A DNA stretch of 64,000 nucleotides. It comes from Acidobacteriota bacterium (GTDB lineage Bacteria > Acidobacteriota > Blastocatellia > Pyrinomonadales > Pyrinomonadaceae). The notes under the pieces were generated by a model. It was not told the origin of the DNA, searched no databases, and saw only the letters and a list, made by a program, of their open reading frames with translations. The number at the start of each line of letters is the position of its first letter. The first letter of the stretch is position 1. Location: assembly GCA_019242475.1 (NCBI GenBank), contig JAFAVK010000102.1, forward strand, positions 1 to 64,000, in the 5' to 3' direction. Of this stretch, positions 19,485 through 28,363 are shown one piece after another. The translations under genes and the position numbers were made by a program.

Positions 19485-20927
19485 ATGAAGAGTCGGCTGC
19501 TCATCTTCCTCTCCGTCGTCCTGCTGGTCGTCGTGCTGGCGGCGCTCAACGCGGCGTCGTACGTGCGCGTCGAGCGGGAGGCGGAGACGGAGCTGGTGCC
19601 CGACCGCTCGACTCTGAACTCGGGCGGGACGGGGACGCGCGCGCTCTTCGAGTACCTGGGCGAGAGCGGCGCGAACGTCGTGCGCTGGCGGCAGCCGATG
19701 TCCGCGCTCTCCGGGCCGGAGAAGCCCGAGAGCCTCGTCATCGTCGGCCCGACGCGCCACCTGATCGAGCGGCAAGAGGCCGTCGCCATCATCGGCTGGG
19801 TCTCGGCCGGCGGACGCCTCGTCGTCATCGACCGCGAGCCGAGCCCTCTGCTCCTCCCGCAGGTCGGGCGCTGGCGCGTCTCCACGCAGCTCGTAGAGTT
19901 CCCCGACACCGACTCCGACCCCTACAACGCCGAGAACGTCACGCGCGGCGCGCCCCTGCTCTCGCCCGCGCAGCCGACGGCGCTCACGCGCAACGTCTCG
20001 GAGGTGACGCGCTCGCGCTTCGCCTCGCGCCTGCAAATCGTCTACGCCGACGCGCCCACGCCGGCGCGCGCGGTCGGCATCGGCCCCCCGCGCGCCGCGC
20101 GCACCCCGACGCCGACCCCCGAAGAGGAGGAGGGCGGCGTCGGGAGCCCTTGGAGTAACCGGCCGCCGCCCGCGCCGCGCGCGACTCCCGACACGAGCCC
20201 CGACACGCACGCCCCCGTCGTTCACCTCCTCGACGGGCGCGAGGGCGAGGGCGCGCTCCTCGTCGATTACGCCTACGGGCGCGGGCGCATCGTCGTGCTC
20301 TCAGACCCTTACGTCGTCTCGAACGCGGGGCTCAACCGCGCCGACAACCTCTTCCTCGCCGCCAACGTCGTGACGGGCGGCCTGCGCGGGCGCGTCGCCT
20401 TCGACGAGTTCCACCAGGGCTTCGGCGAGACGCAGAATCAGGTCTTCGCCTACCTGCGCGGCACGCCCATCCTCTGGCTGTTCGGGCAGGGCGCGCTCGT
20501 CGCGCTGGCGCTGGTCTGGACGCGCGGCCGGCGCTTCGCGCGCCCCGTCCCCGAGCCGCGCCCCGACCGCCGCTCGAAACTCGAATTCGTCTCCTCGATG
20601 GCCGAGCTGCAACTGCGCGCGCGCGCCTACGACCTCGCGGTCGAGAACGTCTACCAGCGGACGCGCCGGGCGCTGGCGCGCTACGCCGGCCTGCCCGCCA
20701 ACGCCCCCCCGGCGCAGCTCGCCGAGCGCGTCGCCGCCCGCTCCGGCCGCGACCGCGCGGCGCTCGCAGCCCTGCTCGGCGAATGCGAGGCGGCCGCGGC
20801 CGGCGCCCCGACGACCGCGCGCCGCGCGCTCCGCCTCGTCCGCGAGCTGCGCGAGCTGGAGCGCGACCTCCGCCTCCTCATGCGCGCCCGCGAAGTCCGC
20901 CAGGCCGCCGCGCGCCCCAAAGACTGA
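19485..20927 (+). CDS. DUF4350-domain membrane protein
   Basis: A 480-residue protein. An N-terminal membrane helix (LLIFLSVVLLVVVLAALNA) is followed by an extracytoplasmic DUF4350 domain (about 35-300; STLNSGGTGTRALFEYL, VVIDREPSPLLLPQ) with a Pro/Thr-rich insert near 205-245. A second helix (ILWLFGQGALVALALVW) and a cytosolic helical tail end the protein. DUF4350 is a standard partner of MoxR, DUF58 and DUF4129 proteins. No Shine-Dalgarno sequence precedes the ATG, because the 21-bp array reaches to within 8 bases of it. The frame stays open back to a GTG at 19260, so an N-terminal extension of about 75 residues made of Cys-Arg-x-Ala heptapeptides is possible but unlikely. Confidence 0.88.
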   Translation: MKSRLLIFLSVVLLVVVLAALNAASYVRVEREAETELVPDRSTLNSGGTGTRALFEYLGESGANVVRWRQPMSALSGPEKPESLVIVGPTRHLIERQEAVAIIGWVSAGGRLVVIDREPSPLLLPQVGRWRVSTQLVEFPDTDSDPYNAENVTRGAPLLSPAQPTALTRNVSEVTRSRFASRLQIVYADAPTPARAVGIGPPRAARTPTPTPEEEEGGVGSPWSNRPPPAPRATPDTSPDTHAPVVHLLDGREGEGALLVDYAYGRGRIVVLSDPYVVSNAGLNRADNLFLAANVVTGGLRGRVAFDEFHQGFGETQNQVFAYLRGTPILWLFGQGALVALALVWTRGRRFARPVPEPRPDRRSKLEFVSSMAELQLRARAYDLAVENVYQRTRRALARYAGLPANAPPAQLAERVAARSGRDRAALAALLGECEAAAAGAPTTARRALRLVRELRELERDLRLLMRAREVRQAAARPKD

Positions 20928-20993
20928 CCCCACAAACAACTAGGCGCCGCCCGCCCCGCCGGGGTATCCTGAAGGCCGAAGGAGGAAATCGGG

Positions 20994-21224
20994 ATGTCTA
21001 AAACGGTTGAGGCCGTCTTCGACGGCGAGGTGCTGCGGCCCGACGAGCCGATAGACCTTGAGCCGAACACGCGCGTCCGCGTCACCATCGAGCCGGCCGC
21101 GCCGCCGCGCGGCAAGTCGAAGTCTTTCCTACGCACCGCGCTCTCCCTCAACCTCCAAGGCCCGCCCGACTGGTCTGAGCGCCTCGATGACTACCTCTAC
21201 GGCGGCGAGACCCCCGAGCCATGA
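20994..21224 (+). CDS. DUF104/AF2212-like antitoxin
   Basis: A 76-residue protein with the short beta-rich signature of DUF104: KTVEAVFDGEVLRPDEPIDL followed by PNTRVRVTIEP. These small proteins are antitoxins to PIN-domain toxins. The C-terminal 40 residues (FLRTALSLNLQGPPDWSERL, then DDYLYG) are the likely toxin-binding part. It overlaps the toxin gene by 4 bases (ATGA), so the two are co-translated. GGAGGA lies about 8 nt before the ATG. The pair sits inside the MoxR cluster and interrupts the usual gene order. Confidence 0.9.
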   Translation: MSKTVEAVFDGEVLRPDEPIDLEPNTRVRVTIEPAAPPRGKSKSFLRTALSLNLQGPPDWSERLDDYLYGGETPEP

Positions 21225-21640
21225 ACAGAGTCGTCTTCCTCGACACCTCGTACGCCATCGCCCTGTCCGCCCGGGCCGACCAGTTGCACGAGCCGGCCGT
21301 GCGTGTGGCCGAGCTACTTGAGTCCGAAGACGTGTCGCTCGTCACCACTCGCGCCGTTACCCTGGAGATCGGCAACGCCCTCTCTAAACTGAAGTACCGT
21401 GCGGAGGCCACGGAGTTGCTACAGTCTCTGGAAGACGACCCGGCCGTCGAAATCGTCCCGCTCACCGAAGAACTTTACGAGCGCGCGTATCAACTCTACG
21501 CCGGCCGCCCCGACAAGGAGTGGGGCCTTACCGACTGCGTCTCTTTCGTCGTCATGCAAGACCACGGCCTGACGGAGGCGCTTACGGCTGATGAACACTT
21601 CAGGCAAGCCGGTTTCAGCGCGATGTTGCGAGAGAGTTAG
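21221..21640 (+). CDS. PIN-domain ribonuclease toxin (VapC-like)
   Basis: A 139-residue PIN domain. The acidic residues expected at the Mg-dependent nuclease site are visible: Asp in VVFLDTSYAI, Glu in TTRAVTLEIGNAL, Asp in WGLTDCVSFVVM and Asp in ALTADEHF. PIN toxins of this group cleave tRNA or other RNA when not bound by antitoxin. It overlaps the DUF104 antitoxin gene. No truncation is seen. Confidence 0.92.
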   Translation: MNRVVFLDTSYAIALSARADQLHEPAVRVAELLESEDVSLVTTRAVTLEIGNALSKLKYRAEATELLQSLEDDPAVEIVPLTEELYERAYQLYAGRPDKEWGLTDCVSFVVMQDHGLTEALTADEHFRQAGFSAMLRES

Positions 21641-21667
21641 TCCGACCTCAACCCGGGAGTAAAGCAG

Positions 21668-22108
21668 ATGTTCGAGACACACACGTTCCCCTGTCCGAAC
21701 TGCAACGAGATCATCAACGACTCGATGCGCGAGTGCCGTTTCTGCCGCGCGCCCATCGACCCGCAGGCGGCGCGCGCGGCCGGCGAGCTACAGGCCCGCG
21801 TCAATCAGGCGTGCAGCGACGCGAGCTACACGGCGACGGCCGCCTACCTGATGTTCGCCTTCCTCCTGCTCGACCTCATCCCCTTCGTCCCCTTCGTCTG
21901 GCTGGCCTACGTCCTCACCTTCTTCGCGGTCATCTTCCTGATCGTGCGCTGGCAGGTGAGGTTCGGCGGGCTCCGGACGCGCGACCCGGACTACAAGCGC
22001 GCCCTCTTCTCGCGCAACGTCGCGCTCGTGCTCTGGCTCGTCGCCATGCCCGTCTGGATCGTGGGACACATCTTCGGCGCCGTCATCATCGCCGTGCTCT
22101 TTAGGTGA
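21668..22108 (+). CDS. Zinc-ribbon membrane protein
   Basis: A 146-residue protein. An N-terminal double CxxC zinc ribbon (CPNCNEIINDSMRECRFC, about residues 9-26) is followed by a short helical linker and three or four membrane helices (YLMFAFLLLDLIPFVPFVWL; VLTFFAVIFLIV; ALVLWLVAMPVWIVGHIFGA). The protein probably sits in the inner membrane with the ribbon in the cytosol. Its function is unknown. Position between the toxin and moxR suggests cotranscription with the cluster, but a specific role cannot be assigned. GGGAG occurs upstream of the ATG. Confidence 0.85.
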   Translation: MFETHTFPCPNCNEIINDSMRECRFCRAPIDPQAARAAGELQARVNQACSDASYTATAAYLMFAFLLLDLIPFVPFVWLAYVLTFFAVIFLIVRWQVRFGGLRTRDPDYKRALFSRNVALVLWLVAMPVWIVGHIFGAVIIAVLFR

Positions 22109-22195
22109 GGGGCGGCCCCTCGCGCGCTCTAACACCTCTTCTCGAAAGGACAGTCCGGGCGGCCCGCGGTCGGGGCGGCCCGCCCATTCTTCCCG

Positions 22196-23149
22196 ATGCT
22201 TGAATACGTCACCTCAACGGTCGAGCACATCCGCGGCGAGCTGGCGAAGGTCGTCGTCGGGCAGGAGGCCGTCGTCGAGCAGGTGCTCGTGGCGCTCCTC
22301 GCCGAGGGGCACGCGCTCGTCGAGGGCGTGCCGGGGACGGGCAAGACTCTGCTCGTCAAGACGCTCGCGCGCATCGTCGGCGCCGACTTCGGCCGCATCC
22401 AGTTCACGCCCGACCTCATGCCCTCCGACATCACGGGCACGAACGTCTTCAACACGGCGACCGCCAGCTTCTCCCTGCGCCGCGGCCCCGTCTTCACCGA
22501 CATCCTCCTCGCCGACGAGATCAACCGCACGCCGCCGAAGACCCAGGCCGCCCTGCTCGAAGCGATGGAGGAGCGGCAGGTCACCATCGACGGCGAGCAG
22601 CACCGCCTCTCCCCGCTCTTCACCGTCTTCGCCACCGAGAACCCCATCGAGTACGAGGGCACGTACCCTTTGCCCGAGGCGCAGCTCGACCGCTTCCTCC
22701 TCAAAATTCTCATCGACTACCCGACGGCCGAGGAGGAGGGACAGGTCGTATCTAACTGGGACTCCGGCTTCAGCGCGCGCCGGCTCGAACAGGTTGACGT
22801 GCGCCCCCTCGCGGAGCCCGAGGCCGTCATGCGCTGCCGCGCCGACGTGCGCGCCGCGCGCATGGAGCCCGGCGTGCAGAAGTATTTGGTCGAGCTCGTC
22901 CGGCGCACGCGCGAGCACCCCTCGGTCGCCTACGGCGCGAGCCCGCGCGCGTCCGTGGCGCTGCTTTTGTGCTCGAAGGCGCTGGCCGCGATGCGCGGGC
23001 GCGACTTCGCCACGCCCGACGACGTGAAGTCGGTCGCGCCGGCGACGCTGCGCCACCGCATTTCCCTGCGCGCCGAGGCCGAACTCGACGGCGCCACCCC
23101 CGACGCCGTCATCGAAGACATCCTGAACACGGTGGAAGTGCCTCGCTGA
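22196..23149 (+). CDS. MoxR-family AAA+ ATPase
   Basis: A 317-residue AAA+ ATPase. Walker A is GVPGTGKT (about residues 43-50) and Walker B is LLADEINR (about 103-110), with TQAALLEAMEERQVTIDG next to it and the sensor region FTVFATENPIEYEGTYPLPE. These are hallmarks of MoxR proteins, which act as chaperones for metal insertion or for activating partner proteins with von Willebrand-type domains. Here the likely partner is the DUF58 protein at 24196. No strong ribosome site is visible in front of the ATG. Full family length, no missing motif. Confidence 0.96.
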   Translation: MLEYVTSTVEHIRGELAKVVVGQEAVVEQVLVALLAEGHALVEGVPGTGKTLLVKTLARIVGADFGRIQFTPDLMPSDITGTNVFNTATASFSLRRGPVFTDILLADEINRTPPKTQAALLEAMEERQVTIDGEQHRLSPLFTVFATENPIEYEGTYPLPEAQLDRFLLKILIDYPTAEEEGQVVSNWDSGFSARRLEQVDVRPLAEPEAVMRCRADVRAARMEPGVQKYLVELVRRTREHPSVAYGASPRASVALLLCSKALAAMRGRDFATPDDVKSVAPATLRHRISLRAEAELDGATPDAVIEDILNTVEVPR

Positions 23150-23182
23150 CATGCACGCGAGCGCGTGCGAAGGAGGATTCTC

Positions 23183-24169
23183 ATGGCAGACAGAAAGAAA
23201 CGCATCCCCCGCATCACCCTCAAGAACGCGCCCCCGCCCTACGACGAGGAGGACGGCGACTACATCTACTTCGCCGACGGCGACGGCCAGCCCTGCGCCG
23301 ACCGCCACCCCTTCCGCCACGACGCGCGGGGCTTCGAGCTGGTCAACGCCTGGTGGCTCATCGACGCGGCCACGCTCGTCTACTCCGACCCCGCGCGGGT
23401 CGAGCAGAGGTTCCGGGACAAGACGCCGCTCCAGCAGGTGAACCCCTTCGCCACCGAACGCGGCACGGAGTGCTTCGTCGCCGCGAACGAAGACTTCGCC
23501 ATCGTCGCCTTCCGCGGCACCGAGATCAGCCCGCGGCCGGAGCCGCACCCCGACTTCCGGAACATCCTCCTCGACGTGGGCACGGACGCCGACATCCGCA
23601 CGTCCGCCTTCGGCGAGGGGGCCAACGTCCACCGCGGCTTCGCCGAGGCGCTCGACGGCGTGTGGGAGGCGGGCGGGCTTAGGGAGTTCGTCGCGAACCT
23701 GCCTTCGCGGACGGTCTGGTTCACCGGGCACAGCCTCGGGGCGGCGCTCGCCACGCTGGCCGCCGCGCGCACCCTCGCCGAGGGCGGACGCCTCGACGGC
23801 CTCTACACCTACGGCAGCCCGCGCGTGGGCGACGAGGGCTTCGCCGCCACCTTCGACCATCTCATGGCCGAGCGGGGCATCGAGCACTACCGCTTCGTCA
23901 ACCACGAAGACCTCGTGACGAAGGTGCCGATCAGGGCGCTGCCGCCCCGCACCCTCTTCAAGCACGTCGGCTCGCTCAGGCGCATCGACCGCGACGGGCA
24001 CATCAGCGACGCCCCGGCCGCCACCACGCCGCCGAAACTCTCCCTGCTCGACCTCCTGCCCATCCGCGACGGCAGGATCGACCCGAACTTCTTCAACCTG
24101 ATCCCCAACGCCGTTGACGACCACGTCCCGACGCTCTACTCGACGCACATCTGGAACGCGCTCGTCTGA
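23183..24169 (+). CDS. Class 3 (Rhizopus-type) lipase
   Basis: A 328-residue alpha/beta-hydrolase. The nucleophile elbow is GHSLG in WFTGHSLGAALATLAAART (Ser near residue 184), followed by YTYGSPRVGDEGF, which is diagnostic for Lipase_3. A likely acid is in VNHEDLVTKVP and the His is near the C-terminus (VPTLYSTHIW). No signal peptide is seen, so the enzyme may be cytosolic or exported by an unusual route. AGGAGGA is 6 nt before the ATG. It lies between moxR and the DUF58 gene with short gaps, an unusual position for a lipase; its substrate is unknown. Confidence 0.92.
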   Translation: MADRKKRIPRITLKNAPPPYDEEDGDYIYFADGDGQPCADRHPFRHDARGFELVNAWWLIDAATLVYSDPARVEQRFRDKTPLQQVNPFATERGTECFVAANEDFAIVAFRGTEISPRPEPHPDFRNILLDVGTDADIRTSAFGEGANVHRGFAEALDGVWEAGGLREFVANLPSRTVWFTGHSLGAALATLAAARTLAEGGRLDGLYTYGSPRVGDEGFAATFDHLMAERGIEHYRFVNHEDLVTKVPIRALPPRTLFKHVGSLRRIDRDGHISDAPAATTPPKLSLLDLLPIRDGRIDPNFFNLIPNAVDDHVPTLYSTHIWNALV

Positions 24170-24195
24170 GCGCAGGGCGGGCAGGACTGAAGTCG

Positions 24196-25515
24196 ATGCG
24201 GTTCGTCTTCTCGAAACTCTTCTACGCGCTGCTGGCGGTGGGCTTCGTGCCGCTCTCTCTGTCCTGGGGGCGGCCGGGGCTGCGCTGGGCGGCGCTTGTC
24301 TATGACGCGGGGCTGCTGGCGCTGGCCGCCTTCGACGCGCGGGCGAGCCGCCTGCCCGCGGGCCTCGAAATCTTCCGCGAGTTCGGCGGGCGCTTTTACA
24401 TCGGGGCCGAGACGGAGGTGCGCGTCCGCGTCGAGAACCACACGCCGCGCGCCTTCCGCCTGAAGTTGAAGGACGAGTACCCGCCGGAACTCGCGCTCCT
24501 CTCGCCGCGCGAGGCGGAGCTGGACGTGGGGCCGCAGGAGTCGAAGGCGCTCGTCTACGTCGTGAGGCCGCGGCGGCGCGGGCGCTACGAGTTCGGGCGC
24601 GTGGCCGTGCGCGCGCGGACGCGCCTGGGGCTCGCGTGGCGCGAGGTGCCGGCGGGCGAGGCGGCCTCGGTCAAGGTCTACCCGAACGTGAGGCGTGCGC
24701 GCGAGGCGGAGTTGAAAGCCCTGGGCGCCCGCTCGCTCGTCGCCGCGCAGCGCCGCGCCGCGTGGCGGGGTGAGGGGCGCGACTTCGAGTCTCTGCGCGA
24801 GTACGTGCCGGGCGACGAGCTGCGCCACGTCTCCTGGTCGGCCACGGCGCGGCGGGGGCGCCTGACGACGCGGCAGTACCAGATCGAGCGCGACCAGACG
24901 GTGCTGATTGCTTTAGACGCCGGCCGCCTGATGACGGCACGCATCGAGCGCGAGACGAAGTTCGACACGGCCATCCACGCCGCCCTCGCCCTGATGAGCG
25001 CGGCGCGGCGCGCGGGCGACCACGCCGGCCTCCTCGTCTTCGGGCGGCGGGTCAACGCCTACGTCCCGCCCGGCAAGGGGCGCGAGCAGCTCGACCTCGT
25101 CCTGGAAGCGCTCCACGCCGTCGAGCCCGAGCTGATCGAGCCCTCCTACACGCGCGCCTTCGAGTTCGTCGCGGCCAACTGCAAGCGGCGCGCGCTCGTC
25201 GTCCTCCTCACAGACCTCGTGGACGAGCAGGGCTCGCGCGAGCTTTTGACGAGCCTGCGAATACTGCGCCCGCGCCACCTCCCGCTCGTCACCACCATCG
25301 CCGACCGCGACCTGCGCGCCTCCGTCCGCGACGCACCGGCGGACTTGGAAGAACTCTTCGCGCAGTCGGTCGCCGAAGAGATCATGCTCCAGCGCGAGGC
25401 CGCCCTCCGCCTCGTCGAAGCGCAGGGCGGCCTCGCCCTCGACGTGACGACGGCCTCGCTCGTCCCGTCCCTTCTGGAAACTTACATCAGAGTTAAAGAG
25501 CGCGGCCTGCTCTAA
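24196..25515 (+). CDS. DUF58-domain protein (MoxR partner)
   Basis: A 439-residue protein. Two N-terminal hydrophobic segments (LFYALLAVGFVPLSLSW; ALVYDAGLLALAAF) anchor it in the membrane. The DUF58 signature is GEGRDFESLREYVPGDELRH followed by VSWSATARRGRL near residues 190-225. A vWA-like C-terminal domain begins with QTVLIALDAGRLM, whose Asp replaces part of the usual metal-ion site. This is the standard MoxR client. Its stop codon overlaps by 4 bases the stop of the convergent Uma2 gene at 25512. Confidence 0.93.
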   Translation: MRFVFSKLFYALLAVGFVPLSLSWGRPGLRWAALVYDAGLLALAAFDARASRLPAGLEIFREFGGRFYIGAETEVRVRVENHTPRAFRLKLKDEYPPELALLSPREAELDVGPQESKALVYVVRPRRRGRYEFGRVAVRARTRLGLAWREVPAGEAASVKVYPNVRRAREAELKALGARSLVAAQRRAAWRGEGRDFESLREYVPGDELRHVSWSATARRGRLTTRQYQIERDQTVLIALDAGRLMTARIERETKFDTAIHAALALMSAARRAGDHAGLLVFGRRVNAYVPPGKGREQLDLVLEALHAVEPELIEPSYTRAFEFVAANCKRRALVVLLTDLVDEQGSRELLTSLRILRPRHLPLVTTIADRDLRASVRDAPADLEELFAQSVAEEIMLQREAALRLVEAQGGLALDVTTASLVPSLLETYIRVKERGLL

Positions 25516-26084
25516 AAGTCGATGCGGTCGTAGATGTCGGCGAGCGCGAGGCCGCAGTTGATGGAGTCGAGCGAGAGGGCGGCGTCCGTCCCGTCCAGTT
25601 CGGCGTGCGACCAGGTGCCGTCGGGCCGGCGCGAAAAATGTTCGAGGCGCGGCCGGTCTTGCGAGACGAGCACGTAGTCGCGCAGGGTCTCGATGGACTT
25701 GTACCGCTCGAACTTCTCGCCGCGGTCGTAGGTCTGGGGCGAGCGCGAGAGGACTTCGAAGATGACGACCGGGTTGAGGAGTACGTCGCCGTGCCTGTCG
25801 TGGAAGAACGCTTCGCCGCAGGCGACGGCGAGGTCTGGGTAGGCGTAGAGACCCGCCTCGCCCGCGCGGACTTTCATGTTGGGCGAGAAGCCGCGGCAGT
25901 TCGTGCCCCGGAGTTGAGGGCCGAGGGCAGCACTTAAGTTGAAGCAGATGGCGCTGTGCGTCGGGCTCTCGCCCGCCATCGCGTAGACCGTGCCGTCGAG
26001 GAACTCGTGGCGAATCTCCGATAGGCGTTCAAGGTCGAGATATTCTTCCGGCGTGAAGACTGCCAGCGCGCGTTGAAGAGACAT
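25512..26084 (-). CDS. Uma2/DUF820-family PD-(D/E)XK protein
   Basis: A 190-residue protein of the Uma2 family. Key parts are EEYLDLERLSEIRHEFLDGT, the catalytic-type Asp in YAYPDLAVACGE, Glu in VVIFEVLSRSPQTYD, and LRDYVLVSQDRPRLEHF. These fold as restriction-endonuclease-like proteins, very common in cyanobacteria and soil bacteria; their substrates are unproven. A GGAGG site precedes the ATG. It lies inside the MoxR cluster on the opposite strand. A second copy, 57611-58201, is related but not a close duplicate. Confidence 0.92.
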   Translation of the reverse strand: MSLQRALAVFTPEEYLDLERLSEIRHEFLDGTVYAMAGESPTHSAICFNLSAALGPQLRGTNCRGFSPNMKVRAGEAGLYAYPDLAVACGEAFFHDRHGDVLLNPVVIFEVLSRSPQTYDRGEKFERYKSIETLRDYVLVSQDRPRLEHFSRRPDGTWSHAELDGTDAALSLDSINCGLALADIYDRIDF

Positions 26085-26128
26085 TGCGTTACCTCCTGCA
26101 CCGCTCCTTCCTGAGTCGGCGCGGACGA

Positions 26129-27121
26129 TTATAAACCCGAACCGCTCAATCCTTCTTCATCTCTTCCACGGCCGGCGAGTAGGAGATACGAGTAGAGGGC
26201 GACGCCGGTGACGGCGGCGACGGAGAGTTTTATCTCCGCGGGGATGGGGGCGGGGGAGACGAAGCCCTCGATGGCGGCGGCGAGGGCGAGCAGCGGGACG
26301 CAGCCGGCGACGAGCTGGGCCGCCTCGCGGCCGCGCAGGCGGAGGTTGTCGAAGCGCGGGCGGTCGCCGGGGAAGAGCAGCGCCGTGCCGAAGAGCATCC
26401 CCGCCCCGCCGGCGATGAAGATGCAGGACAGCTCGATGACGCCGTGCGCGGCCATGAAGGTCAGCATCTCGCCGCCGTAGCCGGCGCGGAAGGTGAGCGC
26501 CACGGTCGCGGCGTGGCTGAGCCCGTTGGCGGCCATGTAGTAGAGCGTGCCGACGCCGAAGGTCGCGCCGAGGGCGAAGGCGTTGAAGGTGACGCGGAGG
26601 TTGTTGGTGCCGACGAGGCTGGCGGCCAACTGGTTCGCGTCGTTGGCCTGCTCCCACCAGCGCCACTTGCGTTCGAGCACGGCCTCGCGGAACTGCGGCG
26701 GGACGCCGGCCAGCTCGGAGAACTCCGGGTCGCGGGTGGTGGCCGCGAAGGCGAGCGCGGCGAAGAGCGCGTACGTCCCGAAGGCCAGCGCCGTGTAACG
26801 CCAGGTGCGGCGGAAGGCGCGCGGGAAGTCGCGCGCGAAGAAGTTGCGCAGGCGATGGCGCCCTTCGGAGGCGTCGGCGCGGTAGATGCGGCCGTGCGCG
26901 CGAATGACGAGGCTGTTGAGGTAGTTGACCAGGCGGGGGTCGCGGCACTCCGCGCGCGCGGTGGCGAGGTCGGAGGCCGTGCGCCGGTAGATGCGCCCCA
27001 GCTCGCGCACCTCCTCGCGGCTCAGACGCCGCAGGCTGGAGCGGTCGAGTATCCCCAAAAGGTCTTCGAGCCGCTGCCACGCGCCCTTGCGCTCGTCGAT
27101 GAAACGGTCGGAAGCAGGCAT
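26129..27121 (-). CDS. Stage II sporulation protein M (SpoIIM)-like membrane protein
   Basis: A 330-residue membrane protein. A cytosolic N-terminal helical region (residues 1-100, including RLSREEVRELGRIYRRTASD) leads to several helices. The motifs LRVTFNAFALGATFGVGTLY and FMAAHGVIELSCIFIAGGAG are typical of SpoIIM/DUF95 proteins. In non-sporulating bacteria these accompany MoxR/DUF58 clusters and RDD-domain proteins; no RDD gene is in this window. No Shine-Dalgarno sequence precedes the ATG, and a 21-bp repeat array begins about 20 bases upstream. Confidence 0.9.
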   Translation of the reverse strand: MPASDRFIDERKGAWQRLEDLLGILDRSSLRRLSREEVRELGRIYRRTASDLATARAECRDPRLVNYLNSLVIRAHGRIYRADASEGRHRLRNFFARDFPRAFRRTWRYTALAFGTYALFAALAFAATTRDPEFSELAGVPPQFREAVLERKWRWWEQANDANQLAASLVGTNNLRVTFNAFALGATFGVGTLYYMAANGLSHAATVALTFRAGYGGEMLTFMAAHGVIELSCIFIAGGAGMLFGTALLFPGDRPRFDNLRLRGREAAQLVAGCVPLLALAAAIEGFVSPAPIPAEIKLSVAAVTGVALYSYLLLAGRGRDEEGLSGSGL

Positions 27122-27141
27122 TTGAATCTGAGATTTTAAAC

Positions 27142-27553
27142 CCGAACCTTCACCCCCGAACGCGAACTTTCCGCCCGCGAGGGCGAAAGTTCCGCCTCCG
27201 AGGCGAAGAATTTCACCTTTTTTCTCGAACTTCGAGCCTCCGAGACGGAGATTCCGACCTTTTTTCCTCGACGTTCCGCCCCGGAGACCCGACTTTCCGT
27301 CTTTTTTGCCGAACGTTGACTCTCGGAGACGGAAAGTTGGGTCTCAGAGAGCCAACGTTGACTCTCTGAGACGGAAAGTTGGGTCTCTAAGACGGAAAGA
27401 CGAGTCTCCGAGACGGAACGACGAGTCTCCGAGACGGAACGTTCCGTCTCCGAGAGTGAAATTTGGGTCTTTTAGACGGAACGCCGACTCTCGGAGACAG
27501 AAAATTGGGTCTCGGAGACGGAAAGTCGGGTCTCGGAGACGGAATTTCCGGCC
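27142..27553. repeat. Tandem array of about twenty 21-bp units
   Basis: Contiguous 21-bp units start at 27142, 27163, 27184 and so on to 27541. The sequence differs from the 19183 array, but the unit length and lack of spacers are identical. Many units contain palindromic GTCTCCGAGAC or CTCGGAGAC, and most have GGAAAGTTGGG or GAACGTT segments. Left-hand units are the reverse complement of right-hand units: GAGACCCGACTTTCCGTCT at 27284-27302 occurs exactly in reverse at 27516-27534. The array fills the whole gap between the SpoIIM and cupin genes and touches the cupin stop codon. All frames through it encode 7-residue repeats, with no protein character. Confidence 0.93.
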
Positions 27554-28246
27554 TCACTTCAAGTCTATCCTCAAAAACTCGGCCGGTCTGTCCGAGGCGT
27601 TGGCGAAGGTCGGGGCCGCGCCGGCTTCCGACCACATCGTCTGGCCGAGGAGTAGGACGACCTCGGTGCCGGCGCCGTCCGACTTGAGCCGCGCCGGCGC
27701 GAGCGCAACCAGGAGCGACGCGGCGTCCGCGCCGCTCAGGCCCGCGCACGTCCGGCGGGCGGCGCAGGTCACGCGCGCGATGCGAACCTGCTTGTCCTCG
27801 TACCTGACCTTCTCCCCGGCGCGACCCCGGGCGGCGCGCGGCTCGGGCGGGAAGCGGCCGTGCCAGACCTGCCGGTCTACGGCGAGCCCTTTGAACTCGA
27901 TTCTCAGGTACTCGGTCAACTGGTCGGTCAGGCTCTCGACGCTGTGCGTCTCCTGCGCGCCCTTGCTGAGGCGGAAGCCGCCCGCCCTGACCGCCGGGCG
28001 CGTGAGCGTGAACGGCTCGTCGCCGAAGTGGACGAAGCGGATGGGGCCGCTGTCGCGGAGGTAGACGTAGACCGTCGGGTTCGCCGGGTGGTCGTGCACG
28101 GCGATCTTCTCGCGCGGCCGGTAGACGACGCGCGTCACGCGCACGCGCTGGTTCTCGAACTCGGGCCGGTACGAGCGCGGCGCGACCACCTGCGCGTCCT
28201 GCGCGGCCGTGAGCAGTAGAAGCTGTGCGAGGAGGAATGCGAGCAT
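27554..28246 (-). CDS. Exported cupin-domain protein
   Basis: A 230-residue protein with a hydrophobic N-terminus (MLAFLLAQLLLLTAAQ) that is a short signal peptide. Two cupin-like segments are visible: VYRPREKIAVHDHPANPTVY (with H-x-H-type metal ligands) near residues 40-60, and a second half with VLLLGQTMWSEAGAAPTFAN and EFLRIDLK at the C-terminus. This is a bicupin layout. Substrate and metal are unknown. AAGGAG lies about 10 nt before the ATG at 28246; longer in-frame extension is non-coding. The stop codon abuts the 27142 array. Confidence 0.85.
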   Translation of the reverse strand: MLAFLLAQLLLLTAAQDAQVVAPRSYRPEFENQRVRVTRVVYRPREKIAVHDHPANPTVYVYLRDSGPIRFVHFGDEPFTLTRPAVRAGGFRLSKGAQETHSVESLTDQLTEYLRIEFKGLAVDRQVWHGRFPPEPRAARGRAGEKVRYEDKQVRIARVTCAARRTCAGLSGADAASLLVALAPARLKSDGAGTEVVLLLGQTMWSEAGAAPTFANASDRPAEFLRIDLK

Positions 28247-28302
28247 CCGCGTCGTCTCCTTAAAGATGTCCGGTCGAGTGTAAATCAGAAAGGGTTTTAT
28301 CA

Positions 28303-28339
28303 GAATTTCAAATTCGAGATTTGAAATTTCAAATGCCCC
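28303..28339. repeat. Self-complementary heptad repeat upstream of ftcD
   Basis: Successive seven-base blocks CAGAATT, TCAAATT, CGAGATT, TGAAATT, TCAAATG show a 7-bp rhythm and fold back on each other. It ends about 25 bases before the ftcD start codon. Related but not identical sequence (TCAAACCTCAGATTTGAAATT) follows ftcD at 29297-29327, and TTTGAATCTGAGATTTT occurs at 27121-27137. Confidence 0.75.
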
Positions 28340-28363
28340 GGGGCGCGGGTTAGTATTGGGCGC

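Noticed and set aside
27306..28064. An open frame on the plus strand through the 21-bp array, encoding RRKVGS-type heptapeptides
   Set aside because: The peptide repeat is only the 21-bp DNA period read as protein; the rest is antisense to the cupin gene.
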